Shown: positions 46,311-56,568, numbered from the stretch's first letter. The stretch: DNA of 64,000 bases from Chondrus crispus (GCF_000350225.1 NW_005179123.1:85387-149386), one strand, 5' to 3'. Numbers and translations: made by a program. Notes: generated by a model from the sequence alone, not told the origin.

Positions 46311-47670
46311 GAGGTACCCCGGCACCCAAGCTACTGTCCCCAGCCTTCCCACGTCTCTGGTCCGGCACGGGCTACTGATGGCACGAGCCATTTGTCGTGC
46401 GGCCCTACTATACCTCGAGGTTCCTTCCTCGACTCGTGCTTTCCCGTTAAATCGGTAGATCCTTTCTCCCTGCTTGGCGTCGGTCCGTGATGTCGCTCAC
46501 CGGCGGACCGTCCGACCCTTCCCTTTTTCTTCGCGTTACGGCCTTGGCACCCCAACCCGTCGGATGGGGCGAGCGAGGGGTGTGAGATCGGCAATCGAGA
46601 GCCACCGTCACGTCACGTACGCTCCGCACACGCCGGAGTGCAAAGAAGGCCCCCTAAGTTTGCCAAAAATGCGCCGCGTCCCACGTGTAGCTTTTCCTCC
46701 TGCGTACGGTCCCCTCTGCGCGACTGCCGTACGAGTCGTCGAGGCGCGGCGGCGGTTATTCCTGGGCTCTAAAAAAGGCGCCAATTCCATACCCGTATAT
46801 GTTCAGATGACTTCCCGTCATAGCGAGGGTAGTCCCTCCGTTCAAGTTCCTCTTCACTCGTATGTTACCTTCTCCGCCACACGCCCGTGGTGGCTTTCTC
46901 GGAAGGGCCATCGTCGGGTACCGGCGGCCTCACTCGTCGAGGCAAAATCTCGATTCTCACGAGGAGGGGTGAGATAGTGGTCACGCTGCCCCGGAGTTTA
47001 ACGACCTTCCCATTGGCTAGAAGCTCCTACCGAGTTGACAAGCGCACACAGGCAATTTCCCATACGCTTGATTTGACGAGCTCCTATTTGTTGAGCCGCT
47101 CCGGACTGCCTCGTTCCGGCTGGAGGGGCACGTAGAGCGGCTCTTTTCGCTCGTCGACTTCGTCCCTTGCATGATGTCAGCGTGAGAGGCCCTTCTTCGG
47201 TCTGACCTTGTTATCTTCAGCGCGAGAGATGGCTTGGTGCCCCTGGCTGTCCCTTACATCCCACCTCCTCCGGTCGGGTGGGTGAGGGGTACCGCATCGT
47301 CGTCCATAGCCCCCGTCTCGTTCCGCGCATTCCACGGTCACAACTCCCTCCTGAAAGGGGTCGCAGGGGGGATCAGTTCGCCACTGACCGCGGCCCTCGT
47401 GGCTCGTTTCGCGGTTCCTCCTCCGCGCGTCAGCCTCGTCGGTCACGGGTTTTGATGAGGAGAAAACTCCTCTCCGCGTGGAGTGCTTTCTCTAAACGTC
47501 TCCTCTTGTCTCTTTGTAAATTCCTAGCGCATTGCTTGCAGATTGGTAATTCTTATGCACTTTCACCCCCCGGAACCCGCGCACTATTCATGAAGGCAGC
47601 CCTCGAGCTACTCCAATGCGTCGATGCGGCACGGCTGTACCCTCTGCAGCATGTCCTTGTTCCACGCCCC
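46311..47670. other. Unresolved part of the 43.2-kb element
   Basis: High GC. Short frames only (for example 46474-46977 plus) without recognisable RT, RNase H or integrase motifs, so the element seems to lack pol here. Confidence 0.45.
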
Positions 47671-47960
47671 CTATCCATGCAGCTTCTCATGTTGGCAGCA
47701 GGCCGCCGTCTCCTTTGCGTCCTTCTCACAGGACGTAATCGGGCTGGTACTCTTCCTCCCGACCACATATGCCCAGAGGGTGTACGGTACAAAGTCACCG
47801 TAGCCAATGGCAAAGACGGGGACGACGGAAAAATAGAATGACTTGGCGAGCGTAAGTTCAAAAATAGTGTAGTTGGAGTTTGCAATGGGTCATCCAGCCT
47901 CTCAAATAGGTGAAGGCCGTATGCAAAAACATATATGAAGACAATAAACGGTTCCTGTGC
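47671..47960 (-). pseudogene. Potassium-channel pore fragment (S5 and P-loop)
   Basis: On the minus strand a hydrophobic helix FIVFIYVFAYGLHLFERLDD (about 47960-47890) is followed, after a frameshift near 47890, by PIANSNYTIFELTLAKSFYF. Then comes the selectivity filter VPVFAIGYGDFVPYTLW (GYGD codons at 47794-47805). This is the canonical K+ channel pore arrangement. The frame ends at TAG 47671-47673 without a recognisable S6 helix. Voltage sensor and cytosolic domains are absent. It is a gene fragment in transposon surroundings, probably captured or left from an insertion. The GYGD context is strong; channel subtype is not determinable. Confidence 0.65.
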
Positions 47961-48704
47961 GAGCCCCCTTTTCATGCCAGAACGGCGCGGTCCCTCTCCC
48001 ATCCGAAGGGGGTAGCGGGGCGTCGGTTCGCCGCCGGCTGCGGGTTTTGACGCTCGTTGCTCGGCCCCTCTTCCGCGCGTCGGTCTTATCGATCGCTTCC
48101 CGGTCGTCCTTCGAGACTACTTAGCCTCTCCCTTTTACGTGGACCACGCCCGCCTCTTACGGGAGAGGTGGGTAACGGTCGCGGTTGCGGCACGCCCGCA
48201 TGGTGTATGTTGCGGGATCCCGCGTAACGAGGCGAGAAAGAGGTGGTAACAAGGGAGAATGCTGGCGGTATGATTGCCGCGATGGCGGCTTCGCCTGTGC
48301 GTTCGCACCGTGTGCGGCCGCAGGGGTTCGCGGCGAGACGCGGAGTGTTCTTGGTAATATGCCCTATACGCTGCACGCCGGGTGGCGTGCGTGCCTGTCA
48401 AGGCTGCGTGATCCGGAGTCGACGCCCTCGACGGCGGCTTCGATTTGGTGCTCCTGACGCATGCGCGCAGTGGTGGTAGCGGAGCGTACTGGCGGCGACG
48501 ACGCGTAATGAAGGAAGAAGGAGGGAGTCGAGCGAGCCTTCTGCAAGGTACTTCTCGGACAATTCGAGCCGTGCACGCGGCTCTCGATAATCGAAGGGTG
48601 AGATCATAAGTCGTTCGGAACTTCGCCTCTTCTCCGCTCTCTGCTGGGTCCCAACTGGGAGGAGTGAGCAGCAGGGCCGCGTCCCCATCACGGCAGATGC
48701 TGCA
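47961..48704. other. Unresolved GC-rich flank of the chromovirus
   Basis: Open frames on the minus strand continue into the LTR (48135-48911) but show no domain. No target duplication with the other side of the chromovirus. Confidence 0.4.
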
Positions 48705-49374
48705 TGTGGGATAACTCCTCTCCGCCCTGGGTTGGGTGAGAGGCGGAGGCTTCAGTGAGGGAGCACGCGGCGCGGATGCGACGCGCCAATTGAACCGATC
48801 GGACGAGCTCGCGAAAAGGGAGTGGCTCACTGGCCGGTTACGCGCAGTCGCCCCGTGGTGCGTGAACGGGAGCGACCGGTAACGGGTTAGAAGCCAGCGC
48901 GCGGCGGACAACCGAAAACGGACGTACGTAGGCGCAAAAGGGACGGGGGCGAGCTTGCCCCCCGTTTACTGGTGGGGACGGGTGCCAGGTCTTAACCCCC
49001 CAGAGGGACGCCTCGGACACCTGTCCCAGTACAGTAGTACAGCACCTGCCGCCTAGTGCGTGCCGGGTACTGTACACAATTAAAAAACTAGCGCCATAAT
49101 TGCTACTACCGCACGGACGCTGCTACTACACGTGTGCACTACTGTACACGCGTGTTGCTTACAGACTACCGCACGGACGACACGTGTGCTAACGCGCACA
49201 CGTAACACGCGTAGACTACCGCTCGGACGACACGTGCACTACTGTACACGTACGCCAGATTACGACCGCTCGGCATGCGCGCGCGCTCGCTACACGTGGG
49301 CACAGCCGCCCACGTGTATACCGTATACGGCCGTCCGATGACCTCCGCGCGCTCGCTCCGGTCATTATACTACA
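48705..49374 (-). repeat. 3' LTR of the chromovirus
   Basis: 670 bp. In element sense it runs TGTAGTATAATGACC ... GAGTTATCCCACA, with TG and CA ends. Contains several CACGTG and GTACACGTG palindromes. Confidence 0.92.
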
Positions 49375-49388
49375 GACCTCCCTCCTTA
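49375..49388 (-). promoter_or_regulatory. Polypurine tract
   Basis: On the minus strand CTAAGGAGGGAGGTC lies directly before the 3' LTR, the primer site for plus-strand DNA synthesis. Confidence 0.7.
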
Positions 49389-49465
49389 GCTTTCGCTACG
49401 TCCCCGTAGCGACCCTCTACTCGAGCGCGCGGGTCCGTTCCGGACGTTTCCTTCTATCGCGCACG

Positions 49466-51958
49466 ATGCGTGAACAGAAGCCCCTCCGTGTGGACGATCA
49501 TGCCCCCTGGCTCGTCAGCGAGCTAGCGGTATATAACGCCGCGAGTTCGACCGATTCGGAGAGCGCGTCTTTCGATTCTCCCCACGCGATCCACACTGAC
49601 CCCCCAACTCTTCCCCAGCACTCCCCTGCGAACTCCGAAACCTCCTCCGACAGCGACGACGACATTCCCCTACAGCAGCTCTTCAACCAACCGATGGACG
49701 GTCATCGCGACACGCCGGTTGTGCGCGCGTACAGGCAGCCGTTGAGCCCGCCTCGGGCTCCGGCAGCGACGCCGGTCGGTCCCACCTTCCAACCGCGGCG
49801 ACGCCTTCGCGACGGCCTGCACCCGCCCCCTGGAGTGGCGGGGCCCGCGCAAGCGCCAATTGATTCGCCCGTACCGGTCGCTCCGCCACCGCCAGGCGCC
49901 CAAGCAACACAGTCCCCGCCGCTGCCCCTCGTGGGCGTGGCTCCAAGAATGGTCGAGGCGGACCCGGAGCTCCCCGTGGAGCTGCCGCCGCCTCCCATGT
50001 CGCCGCTGCCCGCTGCGGGTACGGCGCTCACAAGGGCCGCTTCCGACGCGCCGTACGCGGCGCCGGCGCCGTCGAGTAGCGTAGCGCTTGCGCCGACCGG
50101 ACGGGGAGCGACAACGTCGCTGGGGCGGGTATTCACCGCCCCGAGTACCCCGGGCTGGCTGCGCAGCGGCGTTGGTTCCGTACGGTCGCTGTGGCCTGGG
50201 TCCTCGATGGACCACCGCCGCCGGCGCGCACGCCGACGCGCTGCGGGCCGCAAGCCTCCGCTTACGGTCAAGGAGTACGTTCAGCGGAACTTGCTGGACG
50301 CGGCGAGGTTCGCGGCCATTCCGATGGTGCGCGCGATCATGACTCCGTCCGGACGCGGTGCCGTGGCGCAAGAGAACCGCGCCGGCGCGTGGAAGGCGCG
50401 GTGGCGTCACGCTCCGTGTCGGACGCCGGCGGCGGCGGGCAGTGACTTGCTCTACGTCCGCTGCGAGGGCGAGGAAAAGTACCACATCTCGCTACTGAAC
50501 CTCTTCGGTCGGTATCGTCGCTACGAGGGCCTCGCGCCCGACGTCCGCTTGGTGGCCTTTCCGCGGCCTTTCGACAGCTGGTACAGCGTTGCGAACCGAG
50601 CGCGGTGGGGTGAGGACGCAGCGCGCGAGAGTCGGCTGCGCTGGCGCCGGGTGGACGATTTCTTCCACATGTGGCACAGCACCGAGGTTTTCTCGGTGCC
50701 CAGCGCCGTGCGGCGTGGCCTGTACCCCGCGCTCCCGCCGAACTGGTCGACGTTCGAGGCGCCGGAGTACCTGTGCGTACCGACGCCGAGCGTCATGGCG
50801 TACGTGGCGGCGCATTGGTTGCCGCTCGGCCGATCGGAATCCGCGGAAACGGAGCCAACGCGCGTCTTGGTGCACGCGATCATGCTTTCCGAATGGGCGG
50901 TCTTGGCCTTCCTGTGCTTCTTGCACGCCGCTCGCGAGGGACTGCCGTTCTTCACGAAGTGTCCCGACCCGCGGCTGATCGCGCGGCGCGAGGAACCGTT
51001 CGGTGAGCGCGGCCTGCTCTTCTGCCTCTCGGCGGGGCTCATCGATTTAATCCGCTCGGTCGGTATCGCGGAGATCCTCGAGGGTACGGCGTTTGACGTG
51101 GCGTACGCGACGCAGCTGTTGGCCTTCACCGAGGGTATGGATTGGAGCGGCCGGCCGGACTTCGCGTGGTTCAGCTGGAACCAGCGGTGTACCCTACCGA
51201 TGCCCGCCGGAGCCGAGGCAGAGACCGGTGCCGATGGTGGCAGCGCGGCCCCCGGTCCAGCGGACGCGACCGTCGCGGTCGACGTGGACGGCGCAGTCGA
51301 CACGGTCGACGCGGGTGACACGGGCGGCTTGCTTGCCGATGCCGATATCGCGCCGCCGCGCGATGCGGGAACCGGTGCGGTGCGGAGCGTCGTCGAGACC
51401 GCGGTACCGGCCCGCGGCGGGTCCGCTCGCGTGGCCTCGATCCAGAGCGACTCGCCGAAGGGGTTAAGAGAACCCCCCGGTGTCGTGGGAATTTCGGCCC
51501 CCACCTCAAGCCCCCCACACATCAGCGTGGTGACCGGTACCGAAGGCGATCATCGTCCCGTTCCGATGCCGCCTCCTCCAGTTCCACAACCGTCCGGCCG
51601 GTCTTCCCCGGAGCGCCTCCGTGAGGAGGCCGCGTTCACTGCCCTGCAGTACGCTTGCTCCTTCGAGGGGGCAACAGTTCCTTCGTCGGTTGAGCAGGCG
51701 CTGCTGCAGGCGCGCGAGTGGATGCACCAAGCCAAGCAGCTGGAGACGACCGTCGCGGCGCTCCGAGAGGCCTCCACCGCGGCGGAGCGTGAGCGCGTCG
51801 AGCATCACGAGAAGCTCCGCGGCGTGCAGGACATCCTCGCGGTCGTCAGCCAACGTCTCGCGGCGCCGCCGATGCCTGCCGCTACGGTCGGGGCCTCGCG
51901 CCCCGCGCCCGAAGGTGCCGCGGCGGCTCCGCCGGCTAAGCGCACGCGTCGTTCTTGA
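49466..51958 (+). CDS. Antisense ORF of the chromovirus, 830 aa, unknown protein
   Basis: Complete ORF from ATG to TGA on the strand opposite gag-pol, between the chromodomain and the 3' LTR, starting 92 bp inside the LTR. Residues 1-260 are Pro/Ser/Ala-rich and probably disordered. About 260-590 form a globular part rich in Trp, Phe and Arg (GRYRRYEGL, FDSWYSVANRARWG, DFFHMWHSTEVFSVPS, SEWAVLAFLCFLHAA). 590-730 is again low complexity. 735-800 is a predicted coiled coil (EQALLQAREWMHQAKQLETT). The end, PPAKRTRRS, resembles a nuclear localisation signal. No named domain recognised. Antisense ORFs are known in some plant Ty3 elements; whether this one is related is unknown. Long, uninterrupted coding suggests recent selection. 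Confidence 0.75.
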   Translation: MREQKPLRVDDHAPWLVSELAVYNAASSTDSESASFDSPHAIHTDPPTLPQHSPANSETSSDSDDDIPLQQLFNQPMDGHRDTPVVRAYRQPLSPPRAPAATPVGPTFQPRRRLRDGLHPPPGVAGPAQAPIDSPVPVAPPPPGAQATQSPPLPLVGVAPRMVEADPELPVELPPPPMSPLPAAGTALTRAASDAPYAAPAPSSSVALAPTGRGATTSLGRVFTAPSTPGWLRSGVGSVRSLWPGSSMDHRRRRARRRAAGRKPPLTVKEYVQRNLLDAARFAAIPMVRAIMTPSGRGAVAQENRAGAWKARWRHAPCRTPAAAGSDLLYVRCEGEEKYHISLLNLFGRYRRYEGLAPDVRLVAFPRPFDSWYSVANRARWGEDAARESRLRWRRVDDFFHMWHSTEVFSVPSAVRRGLYPALPPNWSTFEAPEYLCVPTPSVMAYVAAHWLPLGRSESAETEPTRVLVHAIMLSEWAVLAFLCFLHAAREGLPFFTKCPDPRLIARREEPFGERGLLFCLSAGLIDLIRSVGIAEILEGTAFDVAYATQLLAFTEGMDWSGRPDFAWFSWNQRCTLPMPAGAEAETGADGGSAAPGPADATVAVDVDGAVDTVDAGDTGGLLADADIAPPRDAGTGAVRSVVETAVPARGGSARVASIQSDSPKGLREPPGVVGISAPTSSPPHISVVTGTEGDHRPVPMPPPPVPQPSGRSSPERLREEAAFTALQYACSFEGATVPSSVEQALLQAREWMHQAKQLETTVAALREASTAAERERVEHHEKLRGVQDILAVVSQRLAAPPMPAATVGASRPAPEGAAAAPPAKRTRRS

Positions 51959-52134
51959 GCCCCGACCCGTTGGTCGCCCCCTTTCGCGTAGCCCATTAGG
52001 GGCTTCGCCCACAGTAAACAGAGCCGACTAGCGGTGTTCCTTGCCTTCTCCTTTTGGCACGTGCGGGCGGTAGTGCACGACGCGCGCGAGCGAGGTCGTC
52101 CTGGCGGTTCGGCCATGCGAGGCCAGAAGAAGCG

Positions 52135-52653
52135 CTACGCGAGCGCGCTTGTCCGTTCTTGGCGCGTACGCCAATATCGGTCGATGAAAGGTTGCGGGAG
52201 CCCCTCGGAGGGCTCGTAGGTATCGTCGGAAGCGGCGTACCCGTACCAGCGAACCTTGTACTCGATGCCGCCGCGGGTCATACGGTGTCCGACGATGCGG
52301 TCAACGACGTATTCCGCGCGGGGCGTTGTAGTTTGCGCGTCCGATGCGGATGGAATGGCCGAGGCGACAGTGTCCCCCGGCCCGCGTGGCATTTTTGTGA
52401 CGCGGTCGATGCTCACGCGGTTCTCCACACCGTCCTGCTCGATGAGGACCGTGGTGTCCGTAGCGGAGCGCACGCGAAACGGCCCCTCTGTCTTTGGTAG
52501 AAGTTTGACAGAGAGCTCGTCCGTTCCGGTCGTACCTTGCGCACGCGTGCGTCGCTCGACGCTTGTCAACGGGCGGGGCGGGCGATCAACGTAGACAAAA
52601 TCGCCCGCCACAACGACCGGACGGAAGCGGACCTTCTTGTCAAAATCGTCCTT
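52135..52653 (-). CDS. Chromodomain and integrase C-terminal part of pol, after an in-frame TAG
   Basis: Continues the pol frame after TAG 52654-52656. Residues resembling the integrase C-terminal GPY/F module (LPKTEGPFRVRSATDTTVLI) are followed by a chromodomain (YVVDRIVGHRMTRGGIEYKV, RWYGYAASDDTYEPSEGLP). Chromodomains bind methylated histone H3 and steer integration to heterochromatin. Alone the segment lacks an ATG, so it needs readthrough, or the TAG is a mutation. Confidence 0.8.
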   Translation of the reverse strand, partial: KDDFDKKVRFRPVVVAGDFVYVDRPPRPLTSVERRTRAQGTTGTDELSVKLLPKTEGPFRVRSATDTTVLIEQDGVENRVSIDRVTKMPRGPGDTVASAIPSASDAQTTTPRAEYVVDRIVGHRMTRGGIEYKVRWYGYAASDDTYEPSEGLPQPFIDRYWRTRQERTSALA

Positions 52654-55600
52654 CTACCGCTTTTGCGATGCGGATAATTTCGTCCGAGCGCGGTCGAGAG
52701 CGTCGCGAAGCTTGCGCAGCGTGGCGCGCTTGTACTGAACCGGGGTCCACGGGTCCTCTCGATGGGTCCCCGCGTCCTGCGGCACAGTACCGGGGAGAAT
52801 CAAACCGGACGGTGGCGGCGTTAACACCAGGTCGAACGGAGTCGTCTCCGTCGACCGGTGGACCTGCGTATTGTACGCGAAGGTCAGCGGCTGCACGTAG
52901 TCGTCCCAATCGCGCTGGTGCTCCTCCACGTAGTGCCGGAGGCGTTGCACCAGCGTGCGATTGAACCGTTCGGTCTGCCCATTCGACTGGGGGTGGTAGG
53001 CTGTCGTGAGATAATGCCGCACCCCCAGGAGGGCGCATACCGCGTCGAAGAATTTCGCAGCGAACTGGGGGCCATTGTCGGTTAGTACGTAGCGCGGCGC
53101 TCCGTAAACGTAGACCCAGTTGTCCAAAAACGCGTTTGCGACGACCGAAGCGGTTGTGGTCCGGAGCGGGATACTGCGCGTTAGCTTGGAGAACCGGTCG
53201 GTAATTACCAACACGTGTTGGTTTCCGTGCGCGGTCTTGGGTAGGGGCCCCAGGAGGTCCATCGCGACAAAATCCAAGGGCCCCGCCGCGGGGAACAGCT
53301 TGAGATCCTTTTGGTTCTTGACAAGCGTCCCTCGGGTCGCAGCACACGAGGTGCAATTCCGTACGGTCGAAAACGCGTCGCTGGCCATGTGTGGCCAGTA
53401 GTACTCCCTGCGAAGGGTGTAGTACATACGCGTCGCTCCCGGGTGACCTGCCAACCTCGGATGGTGTGCCAGGTACAGTACCCGGGGGCGCAACCGAGTC
53501 GGTACCACGCGCTGCAGGGTCCCGTCCAGCGGGGACGTCCTCACGAGAAATCCGTAACGGTCGATGTCGAACTTCGAGTTCGGCGTCCCGACGGTTTCCG
53601 CGGCGAAGCGACAGAAGGCGTCCTCAGCTTGTTCGCGTAAAAATTCCTCAACCGAGATGGACGCAGCGTCGCGTTCCTCGGGAGTTATCGCGAGCGTGTG
53701 ACAACCGTCCGGACGGTCTTGCGGCGGGTCCCAGTGCACATTGTCCAGGAGGGCCTCGCTGCCCTCTTCGTACTGGACCGCGAAGCACGGGACCTCATCA
53801 TCGACCGGTTCGGTGTCTCCTCCATCGGTACGTAAGCGCGATACGCCGTCCGCGAGTTGGTTCTTGACGCCTGGGCGGTACTGTACCTCGTAGTCGTACT
53901 CCGCCAAGCGCAGGCGCCAGCGAGCGAGCCGACAGGAACTGTCCGCTAAATTGAGGACCCAGCGTAGGGCCTCGTGATCCGTGCGAAGGTTGAACGCGCT
54001 TCCGTATAGGTACGGCCGTAGGGTGAGGATGCTCCACACTACGGCCAAGCATTCCTTTTCGGTAGTCGTATAATTGCGCTCCGCGTCGGTCAACGCACGA
54101 CTCCAATATCCGATCGGTCGAGTACCTCCATCGGGTTGCTCCTGTAGAAGGGCGCAACCCACTTGGTGTCCGCACGCGTCGGTGTCCAGCGTATATTTCC
54201 GTCCGTAGCGGGGCAGCGCGAGGATTGGCGGCGACACGAGGCGCCGCTTCAATTCCTCAAACGCCGCGTATTCCGCATCGGTTAAGATCTCCAACTCGTA
54301 GGGCTGATTCTTGCCGGTCTTCTTATTCAGCGGCGCGGCGATCTTCGCGAATCCTTGTACAAACCGTCGGTACACGTTGCACATCCCGAGAAAGGATCGC
54401 AGTTCCGTTTGGTTCGTAGGCGCGCGCGCGCGCTCGATCGCAATGACGTTGTGTCGCTCCACCTCCAACCGTCCCGGACGAATGACGTGCCCGAGATAGG
54501 TTACGGAGGTGTCGAAAAACGCGCACTTCGCCAATTTTAGCGACACGCCCGCGGTATGTAGAAGCCGTAGTACCTCGCGCACGTGTGCCATATGTTCCGT
54601 AACGGTTCGCGAGTAGACAATGACGTCATCGAGGTAGACCAACGCGGTCTCCCATTTCACGCGGGACAGGATGATGTCGACCGCTCGTTGAAATGTCGCG
54701 GGCGCGTTTTTGAGACCGAACGGCATGCGTAGAAAACGGTAGAGGCCCGAATGCGACGCGAAGGTCGTTTTATCGCGGTCCTCCTCGGCGATCTCCACCT
54801 GCCAATACCCGCTATTACAGTCTAGCGTGGTAAAGACAGTGGCATCGCCGAGCGAGTCGATACATTCGTCCATGCGCGGTAGTGGGTAGGAGTCGCGAAC
54901 CGTAACGGCGTTTAGCTTGCGATAGTCCACGCAGAACCGCATGGTCCCGTCCTTTTTAGGGACGAAGACCACGGGGCTCGCCCACTCTGCCGATGTCGGT
55001 TCGATGACTCCCGCGCGCAGCATGCGGTCGATTTCCTTCTTCTCCTTCTCGCGCGCGATGGGTCCGGCTCGGTAGGGTGCTTGGTAGATCGGCTTCGCAC
55101 CGGGCTTCAGCTCGATGCGATGCTTCGTAGCATCGATCTTACCCAAGTGGCCGGACCACATGTCCTTGAACTCGGACAGCATGTCCATAATTTCCGACCG
55201 GACGGTACTGTCTTCTGCACCAATATGGACGTCTTCTTCCCACGAGCGGGTCTTCTCCGCGTCCGTATCGGTCCGCTCATCCGCGTTAGCGGGATTGCCA
55301 CTGCGGGCTTCGTCCGTTTCCGGTTCTTCGCGTCGCGCGCCTCCTCCCGTAGCGGTGGTGGATTTAATTCTGCCATCGTCCGTAACGGGTCCTTCTCGTC
55401 GCGCACATTCCCCCGCGGGTGAGGAATTAATCCTGCCTTCGTCCGTAACTGGTTGTTCGCGTCGCGCCTGTTCCTCCGTAGCGGTCGAGGAATTATTTTT
55501 GTTCCCTCCCCCTTCCTTAGCGTCGGCCTCTCCGGGGACCGGCACGCCAAGTGTCAGGATGTGTGTGGGGGATGGCAACGCGAGGCCAACAACGGTATGC

Positions 55601-56568
55601 TTGGGGACGTGGGCCGCGCGGCTTCCGAAGTTGCTGACAAGCACCGTAAACGGCTCGCCCGGGAAGAGGTCCAAGACCCCCTGGGCCATCAGGCATAAAT
55701 TCTTATGCGCCGTTTTGGGGTGGTTTTGCAGGAAGCAAAGCCCCCCAACCGGTGTTGCGACGCGAACCATCGCTTGGGTCATCGGGGGTATCGTGACCCC
55801 CTTGACCACGCGAATTTTCCGTGACGGTACGTTCGTCGGGAACTGCGCGCGCTTCCGGTCGGCCGAATTTTCCTCCTGCGGGAGCTGCTGCGACGGTCCC
55901 CTCGAGGCCATCTTGCGGCCGTGCCTCGAGGGTGTGACTCCCGTCAGCGCTACGGACGGCGCATGATGGAACAGCACCTTCCTCTGCGGTGGCAGGATCG
56001 CCTTCACGTGGCGATCCAGGAACGTGGTTCCGACGATACAGTCCACCGCGAGGTTGGTGACGACCAAGAACGGCACGCGCGCGACGAACTCACCAATCCG
56101 GACGTACAGTTTGAGCTCGCCGAGGGCCTTCATCGACCTATTCGAAGCGTCGATGAGAGGCGGGCTCCGCGCGGACTGGATGGCAGCGCGCCACGGTTCT
56201 GCCACACAGCGTAGGTGGATTAGATTCGGGCCGGCGCCCGAATCTAGAACCGGCGTGATGGCGCGCATCATCGCGCGTCGTCGTCCGACCGTTGCGGTGA
56301 CCTTATAATTTTGCTTCTTGAAGAAGCAAATTGCCGCTTCGTCCGTTCGGCTCTGCGATGGCGCGCGTACCGAAGCGGTCGACGGGGTGCCTTGTTTATT
56401 GAGGCTTGGCACGGGGAGGATCGTCGACGCCTCTACGCGTCCTCCCCGGCTTCCCCCGTCAACCCAAGGTCCTCGGGCCCCTCGTCCGCGGGTTCTTCCG
56501 ATTGGACGGCCTCGCGCGGCTCGACCACGTTGATGCCCGTGGGAGCCTGCGCACGCGAATTTCGCCAC
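52654..56568 (-). CDS. Chromovirus pol polyprotein: protease, RT, RNase H, integrase
   Basis: 1,304 codons, uninterrupted, with no ATG at its 5' end. Protease motif VLDSGAGPNLI has Asp109. RT spans about 480-700, with FTTLD (583), the catalytic YLDD box (645-648) and FGLKNAPATFQR. RNase H has DTDACG (796), TEKE (838), RTDHEAL (864) and LADGVSR (907). Integrase has an HHCC finger (His1036, His1042, Cys1072, Cys1075), then Asp1104 in AMDLLG, Asp1164 in LTDNGPQF and Glu1200 in SNGQTERF. The order protease-RT-RH-INT is Ty3/Gypsy. It overlaps gag by 136 nt in the -1 frame, so a gag-pol fusion by ribosomal frameshifting is expected. All catalytic residues are present. Confidence 0.95.
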   Translation of the reverse strand: MAKFACAGSHGHQRGRAARGRPIGRTRGRGARGPWVDGGSRGGRVEASTILPVPSLNKQGTPSTASVRAPSQSRTDEAAICFFKKQNYKVTATVGRRRAMMRAITPVLDSGAGPNLIHLRCVAEPWRAAIQSARSPPLIDASNRSMKALGELKLYVRIGEFVARVPFLVVTNLAVDCIVGTTFLDRHVKAILPPQRKVLFHHAPSVALTGVTPSRHGRKMASRGPSQQLPQEENSADRKRAQFPTNVPSRKIRVVKGVTIPPMTQAMVRVATPVGGLCFLQNHPKTAHKNLCLMAQGVLDLFPGEPFTVLVSNFGSRAAHVPKHTVVGLALPSPTHILTLGVPVPGEADAKEGGGNKNNSSTATEEQARREQPVTDEGRINSSPAGECARREGPVTDDGRIKSTTATGGGARREEPETDEARSGNPANADERTDTDAEKTRSWEEDVHIGAEDSTVRSEIMDMLSEFKDMWSGHLGKIDATKHRIELKPGAKPIYQAPYRAGPIAREKEKKEIDRMLRAGVIEPTSAEWASPVVFVPKKDGTMRFCVDYRKLNAVTVRDSYPLPRMDECIDSLGDATVFTTLDCNSGYWQVEIAEEDRDKTTFASHSGLYRFLRMPFGLKNAPATFQRAVDIILSRVKWETALVYLDDVIVYSRTVTEHMAHVREVLRLLHTAGVSLKLAKCAFFDTSVTYLGHVIRPGRLEVERHNVIAIERARAPTNQTELRSFLGMCNVYRRFVQGFAKIAAPLNKKTGKNQPYELEILTDAEYAAFEELKRRLVSPPILALPRYGRKYTLDTDACGHQVGCALLQEQPDGGTRPIGYWSRALTDAERNYTTTEKECLAVVWSILTLRPYLYGSAFNLRTDHEALRWVLNLADSSCRLARWRLRLAEYDYEVQYRPGVKNQLADGVSRLRTDGGDTEPVDDEVPCFAVQYEEGSEALLDNVHWDPPQDRPDGCHTLAITPEERDAASISVEEFLREQAEDAFCRFAAETVGTPNSKFDIDRYGFLVRTSPLDGTLQRVVPTRLRPRVLYLAHHPRLAGHPGATRMYYTLRREYYWPHMASDAFSTVRNCTSCAATRGTLVKNQKDLKLFPAAGPLDFVAMDLLGPLPKTAHGNQHVLVITDRFSKLTRSIPLRTTTASVVANAFLDNWVYVYGAPRYVLTDNGPQFAAKFFDAVCALLGVRHYLTTAYHPQSNGQTERFNRTLVQRLRHYVEEHQRDWDDYVQPLTFAYNTQVHRSTETTPFDLVLTPPPSGLILPGTVPQDAGTHREDPWTPVQYKRATLRKLRDALDRARTKLSASQKR

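Noticed and set aside
48135-48911. 258-codon minus-strand ORF across the LTR border
   Set aside because: It crosses the 3' LTR boundary and has no recognisable domain; likely chance in GC-rich DNA.
49670-51522. Long minus-strand frames opposite the 830-codon ORF
   Set aside because: Typical shadow frames of GC-rich coding DNA; composition is Arg/Pro/Ala-rich without motifs, and the plus frame has a better start and organised domains.
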